Assembly (NCBI RefSeq): GCF_003628435.1
Contig: NZ_RBZN01000006.1
Coordinates: forward strand, 1-64,000
Length of the DNA: 64,000 nt
Origin: Ureibacillus endophyticus
GTDB taxonomy: Bacteria; Bacillota; Bacilli; Bacillales_A; Planococcaceae
Reading direction: 5' to 3'
The notes below the pieces were generated by a model. That model saw nothing but the letters and a program-made list of their open reading frames with translations. It searched no databases and was not told the DNA's origin. Positions 60,308-64,000 of this stretch are shown here, one piece after another. The position numbers and the translations under genes are program-made. Position 1 is the stretch's first letter, and the number at the start of each line of letters is the position of its first letter.

Positions 60308-62560
60308 GATTTCATCTAACAAAAAGGACTCCATATTAGGTCCTACTAAATACAATTCATGCATTGCTCTAGTTAAGCTCACATACAACAATTTCCGATC
60401 AATTGGTGTATCAAAATAAGGTGTATCAAAGGCAACAATAATAACCGCATCAAATTCAAGACCTTTTGCTAAGTAACTTGGAACGATTAGCAATTGAGTT
60501 TTTCCAAGAACAGAATCCTCTTTTAAAACGGCTGCTTCAATGCCGGATTTATTCAGTATCTTTGAATACAATAAAGCTTCTTTAGATGTCTTACAAATAA
60601 GTGCAATAGAGCGATGTCCTCTTTGAAGTAACTTTTCATAAATTTCTTCAATTATTCCTGCGCTAAATTTTTCACTTTCTACAAAAGTAGGGATGTTTCC
60701 ATGACGTACAACAGGTTCAACTAACGGAAGGTCTTCATCCATTTTAGATAAAATTTTGTTTGCAACTTCCATTATTTCAATCGTTGTACGGTAACTTTTT
60801 TGCAATGTGAAATAGTTTGCACGGGGGAATAGATTTAATACGGAATCCCACTCGGTAACCGAACGATAACTATGAATCCCTTGAGCTAAATCTCCTACCA
60901 TAGTAAACATATCGGTTTCTAAACCAGCTTTTAATGCTGCTAATTGGAATAAACTATAATCTTGGACTTCATCAATGAAAACAACTCGCATTTTCCACTG
61001 CTCGGGAATTCCTTTAATTTTCGCATGTAAGTAATATAGGGCTGCTAAATCTTCAATTGCCCATCGTTCTTTTTTGTGATATTGAAGAAACTTTTCTTGT
61101 TCTTCCATTGTCCATTCAGGTGCTAATTCACTTAAAAGAATGCGATCAGTCAAAAATTTACGATAAAATAGTTTAGTTTTTACTTTCTCAAATCGTCGCA
61201 TATAGGCTGAAGCGGTGGTTTTAGCTTCCGCTTTAATCTTTGGTAAGCGTTCGTCCCGTTTATCAATAAACTTGGTAACCATTTCTCTTCGTTTGTCAGG
61301 GTCCCGAAGTCCGCTAAGTGCTTTTCCTATCATGTCTTCATAACGTTTATTTAAAGTATCAATGACTGACTTCGATTTTCTTTTTACTTCTGCTTGTATC
61401 ACTTTCTTGATTCGCTCTAGACGTTTTTCAATAGGCATATAAGAAAATTCAATTAAAAACAGCTTTTTTAAATGGCTACCTCTTATAATTTTATATTTTT
61501 CGATGGAGACATCTTCATCGAAAAGAATAGCAAGTTGCTGTTCGTGCATAGTTAAGTAGCGATCTAAAATATCTCGGTAAAATAGGGTACCTTTTATTTT
61601 GGGAATATTAAAGGCAGGGAGTGTATCAATTCCGTCTTCAACAATAGTTTCAAGTTGCTCGTTAGGGTTTTGTAGTTTTAATTTAATGCCAATTGCCTTT
61701 TGAACATATTCTTCGTAGGTCGTTTGACAAATATGTTCAACACCAAGTTCAGGTAAAACATTCCCGATATATTCAATAAACAATTTGTTAGGCGCTAATA
61801 TCATAAGTTGCTCAGGGTTAAAATGTTCACCCATTGTATATAAAAAATAAGATATGCGGTGAAGAGCAATGGTTGTTTTTCCACTTCCCGCGGCACCTTG
61901 AACGAGTATAGGTTGACGAAGGTGGGCTCGAATGATTTCATTTTGCTCCTTTTGGATAGTTGCAACGATTTCGGTTAATCGAACGTCGGCTTTTCCAGAA
62001 AGAGCATCTTGTAAAAGCTCGTCATTTGTTGTTAAGTCTATATCTTGGAAGCTAAGTAGTTCTCCATCTTCAATTTTATATTGGCGTTTTGAATAAAGAT
62101 GTCCGGTAAAAACCTCATCTCGAACAGGATATGTAATTTCTCCAAGTCGGCCATCATAATAAACGTTAGCAACAGGAGAACGCCAATCTACAATAATGGG
62201 TTCAAGTGTCTCGTTGTGAAATAATGATGTCTTCCCGATGTATAAAAGTTCTTCAGCTTCTCCAGTTCTTTGAAAGTGAATCCGTGCAAAATAGGGTTTC
62301 TTTTTAACAGCCTCTAGGCTATCTTTTTGATTAAGAGCCATTTCGAAAAAACGAGAATTTGTTAAAATGTTAATATAGCTATCACTGGAATCAATATATT
62401 CAAGATTAGCCATGGATTCTTTAATTTTTTCTTGAACTGCTTTCAAGTCTCGTTGTGAAGCTTCCAGAATTTGCTCCATATATTGTTTTGTGTAATTTAA
62501 TCGATCTACTTCCTTCTCAAATTCTGGATGTTGGAAAGATTCCTGTTGTTTTTTAGACAC
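60299..62560 (-). CDS. helD: HelD-like RNA polymerase-recycling ATPase (UvrD/Rep superfamily)
   Basis: 753-aa superfamily 1 ATPase: N-terminal coiled-coil arm (about 1-110), Walker A GAAGSGKTTIALHRISYFLY near residue 222, DE-motif FIDEVQDYS, SYRTTIEIMEVA, and C-terminal LAKGLEFDAVIIV...LYVSLTRAMHELYLVG. The N-terminal arm and size match HelD (about 770 aa), which strips RNA polymerase from DNA, rather than PcrA/UvrD. GTG start; its ribosome binding site (GGGGG) is only moderate. Confidence 0.85.
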   Translation of the reverse strand: MSKKQQESFQHPEFEKEVDRLNYTKQYMEQILEASQRDLKAVQEKIKESMANLEYIDSSDSYINILTNSRFFEMALNQKDSLEAVKKKPYFARIHFQRTGEAEELLYIGKTSLFHNETLEPIIVDWRSPVANVYYDGRLGEITYPVRDEVFTGHLYSKRQYKIEDGELLSFQDIDLTTNDELLQDALSGKADVRLTEIVATIQKEQNEIIRAHLRQPILVQGAAGSGKTTIALHRISYFLYTMGEHFNPEQLMILAPNKLFIEYIGNVLPELGVEHICQTTYEEYVQKAIGIKLKLQNPNEQLETIVEDGIDTLPAFNIPKIKGTLFYRDILDRYLTMHEQQLAILFDEDVSIEKYKIIRGSHLKKLFLIEFSYMPIEKRLERIKKVIQAEVKRKSKSVIDTLNKRYEDMIGKALSGLRDPDKRREMVTKFIDKRDERLPKIKAEAKTTASAYMRRFEKVKTKLFYRKFLTDRILLSELAPEWTMEEQEKFLQYHKKERWAIEDLAALYYLHAKIKGIPEQWKMRVVFIDEVQDYSLFQLAALKAGLETDMFTMVGDLAQGIHSYRSVTEWDSVLNLFPRANYFTLQKSYRTTIEIMEVANKILSKMDEDLPLVEPVVRHGNIPTFVESEKFSAGIIEEIYEKLLQRGHRSIALICKTSKEALLYSKILNKSGIEAAVLKEDSVLGKTQLLIVPSYLAKGLEFDAVIIVAFDTPYFDTPIDRKLLYVSLTRAMHELYLVGPNMESFLLDEIKK

Positions 62561-62807
62561 ATTAAAACCCCCAATCTATATTTACTTAAAATTTAGATAT
62601 TAATCTTACTAAAATCCCTATAAAAAGTGAAGTTTCATTACATTTTGTTGTATATTTTTTACAATTAAATGGCATTATAGGAATGTACTCCTAGTAGAAT
62701 AGGAGCCCTAGCTGATATACTTTTTTAATATTTTGAAACATAATGTAATCAATTAATAATATATTAAAAATACTTTAATTAAAGATAATTATCTGGGGGT
62801 AGGTTTC

Positions 62808-62978
62808 TTGGAAAGTTTAATTTATTCCACAATAGATTTAGAAAATGAAATATACAATTTACGTAAACGAATGATCGAAATAGGCAGAAATAAAGGACTT
62901 CTACACCCAGAGACAATAAAATGTAGTCAAGAATTAGATGTAATTATGAATCAATTTCAAAATTTAAAACCAAATTAA
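62808..62978 (+). CDS. Spo0E-family Spo0A-P phosphatase
   Basis: 56-aa protein with the Spo0E pattern: LENEIYNLRKRMIEIGRNKGLLHPETIKCSQELDVIMNQF, including the signature SQELD at residues 40-44. Such proteins dephosphorylate Spo0A and delay sporulation. TTG start with GGGGGTAGG upstream; terminator 12 bases after the stop. Supports an endospore-forming host. Confidence 0.88.
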   Translation: MESLIYSTIDLENEIYNLRKRMIEIGRNKGLLHPETIKCSQELDVIMNQFQNLKPN

Positions 62979-62989
62979 AATTCTATATG

Positions 62990-63028
62990 GAAGCTAATTA
63001 CTTCAAGTAATTAGCTTCTTATTTTTTT
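62990..63028 (+). terminator. Terminator of the spo0E-like gene
   Basis: GAAGCTAATTACTT pairs perfectly with AAGTAATTAGCTTC and is followed by TTATTTTTTT. Confidence 0.95.
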
Positions 63029-63041
63029 GTAAATACTTCGA

Positions 63042-63094
63042 TTGACTATAAAGTTGTATCATACATATACTATATTCAAATATATGTTTGAATA
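63042..63094 (+). promoter_or_regulatory. cad promoter and CadC operator
   Basis: TTGACT (63042-63047), 18-bp spacer, TATACT (63066-63071). Directly after the -10 is the inverted repeat TATTCAAA (63073-63080), 6 bases, TTTGAATA (63087-63094), similar to the CadC/SmtB-type operator of cad operons. Confidence 0.85.
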
Positions 63095-63107
63095 AGAGGT
63101 GGCTGGT

Positions 63108-63479
63108 TTGCCCAAAGAAAAAGATTTTTGTGAAGTGACATGTGTAGATGAAGAAAAGGTCTTAAAAATTCAAAATAAATTAGATGAAGAACAACCCGTG
63201 GAAGTGTCCAAAGTATTCAAGGTATTATCCGATGAAACAAGAGTGAAAATTGCCTATGCGTTAACGATTGAAGATGAACTTTGTGTTTGTGATGTCGCAA
63301 ATATAGTTGGAACTTCAATTGCCACTGCATCTCATCATCTCAGGTTATTGCGAAATTTAGGGTTAGCGAAATATCGTAAAGTGGGAAAATTAGTTTATTA
63401 CTCATTAGATGATGATCACGTTAAACAACTGATAGAAGTCGCTTTTGCTCATCAAAAGGAGGTGGCAAAAGATGAATGA
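63108..63479 (+). CDS. cadC: Cadmium/lead/zinc-responsive ArsR-family repressor CadC
   Basis: 123-aa ArsR/SmtB winged-helix repressor. Metal-site cysteines Cys8 and Cys12 (FCEVTC) and Cys59/Cys61 (ELCVCD) match the four-Cys site of plasmid pI258 CadC. DNA-binding helix TSIATASHHLRLL. Binding of Cd, Pb or Zn releases it from the operator at 63073-63094. TTG 63108 follows GAGGTGG. Overlaps the cadA start by 8 bases. Confidence 0.93.
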   Translation: MPKEKDFCEVTCVDEEKVLKIQNKLDEEQPVEVSKVFKVLSDETRVKIAYALTIEDELCVCDVANIVGTSIATASHHLRLLRNLGLAKYRKVGKLVYYSLDDDHVKQLIEVAFAHQKEVAKDE

Positions 63480-64000
63480 GGCAAATGAACAAAATAAAAC
63501 GGTGTATCGAGTTGAAGGTTTTTCCTGTGCGAACTGTGCTGGGAAGTTTGAACGAAAAGTAAAAGAGCTTGCTGGGGTACAAGATGCAAAGGTGAATTTT
63601 GGTGCCTCAAAAATAAGTGTTGTTGGTCATACCACGGTTGAAGAACTTGAAAAGGTAGGGGCATTTGAGAATTTAAAGGTATATCCTGATAGGCCGAAAA
63701 AACAAAAAGTTTATCGAGTAGAAGGTTTTTCCTGTGCAAATTGTGCAGGGAAATTCGAACGTAACGTAAAACAATTACCAGGCGTACAAGATGCAAAAGT
63801 AAATTTTGGCGCATCGAAAATTAGTGTTATAGGCGAAACAACCATCCAAGAGCTAGAAAAAGCAGGAGCCTTTGAAGGCCTTAAAGTTATGCTAGATAAA
63901 CCTACAGCAGTAATTGAGCCGAAAACAGAGAAGGTTCCGTTCTATAAAAAACATCAAGTTCTCATTTTTTCTGCTCTACTTATTGTACTAGGTTATCTTT
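63472..64000 (+). CDS. cadA: Heavy-metal P1B-type ATPase CadA (5' part, runs off window)
   Basis: The 176 codons present encode two consecutive heavy-metal-associated domains (about 10-73 and 79-142), each with GFSCANCAGKFER, then a linker and the start of the first membrane helix (HQVLIFSALLIVLGYL). The two domains are close copies with a 207-base (69-codon) offset. CadA exports Cd, Zn or Pb at the cost of ATP. AAGGAGGTGG precedes the ATG. No stop within the window. Confidence 0.93.
   Translation, partial: MNEANEQNKTVYRVEGFSCANCAGKFERKVKELAGVQDAKVNFGASKISVVGHTTVEELEKVGAFENLKVYPDRPKKQKVYRVEGFSCANCAGKFERNVKQLPGVQDAKVNFGASKISVIGETTIQELEKAGAFEGLKVMLDKPTAVIEPKTEKVPFYKKHQVLIFSALLIVLGYL

Overview
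The window looks like chromosome of a low-GC, endospore-forming member of the Bacillales, most likely Planococcaceae (Lysinibacillus/Solibacillus/Ureibacillus-like). The reasons are AT-rich DNA, strong Shine-Dalgarno sites with many TTG/GTG starts, a Bacillus-type rRNA-tRNA array, a Spo0E-family gene, HemAT, MenA, PdaC, the MhqR-type quinone regulon and a lysine 6-dehydrogenase operon. The genus is inference; no species-specific marker was identified.

Layout. 1-1840: the end of an rRNA operon (23S 3' end, 5S) and 17 tRNA genes closed by a terminator. 2140-2435: a probable 6S RNA on the minus strand. 2541-4905: an HD hydrolase, a membrane protein, a YjfB-like protein and a Cu/Zn superoxide dismutase lipoprotein. 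5208-8832: a TAXI-type TRAP transporter. 9018-13626: a 48-aa protein, then a quinone-detoxification operon (three ring-cleaving VOC dioxygenases, FMN reductase, MhqD) behind two MhqR-like palindromes. 13825-16797: amidohydrolase, dipeptide epimerase and GNAT enzyme, probably peptide/acyl-amino-acid salvage. 16945-25507: assorted genes, including a FhuF-like reductase, a Fur-box promoter that appears to drive a small RNA, peptidase T and a PlsY paralogue.

25592-29210: SAM riboswitch-metY and homoserine dehydrogenase. 29297-37600: an EamA transporter, a two-component system with a 47-aa membrane microprotein encoded between regulator and kinase, a metallophosphoesterase, UppP and the oxygen sensor HemAT. 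38634-42507: a lysine-degradation operon (aldehyde dehydrogenase, lysine 6-dehydrogenase, probable glutaryl-CoA dehydrogenase). 42651-55905: secreted beta-propeller protein, PdaC-like deacetylase, split ThrE exporter, an EAL phosphodiesterase, a heterodimeric ABC exporter, a double-GNAT protein and MenA.

55906-57636 is a gene-poor 1.7 kb stretch with eight copies of a 15-bp dyad (GTCAACTNAGTTGAC-like) spaced about 150 bp apart, four on each side of a 45-aa single-span membrane protein gene. This is the most unusual structure in the window. 57637-64000: HtrA-like protease, guanidine-I riboswitch with a paired SMR exporter, ThpR, a basic 45-aa protein, HelD, a Spo0E-like protein, and the start of a cadCA cadmium-resistance operon that runs off the window.
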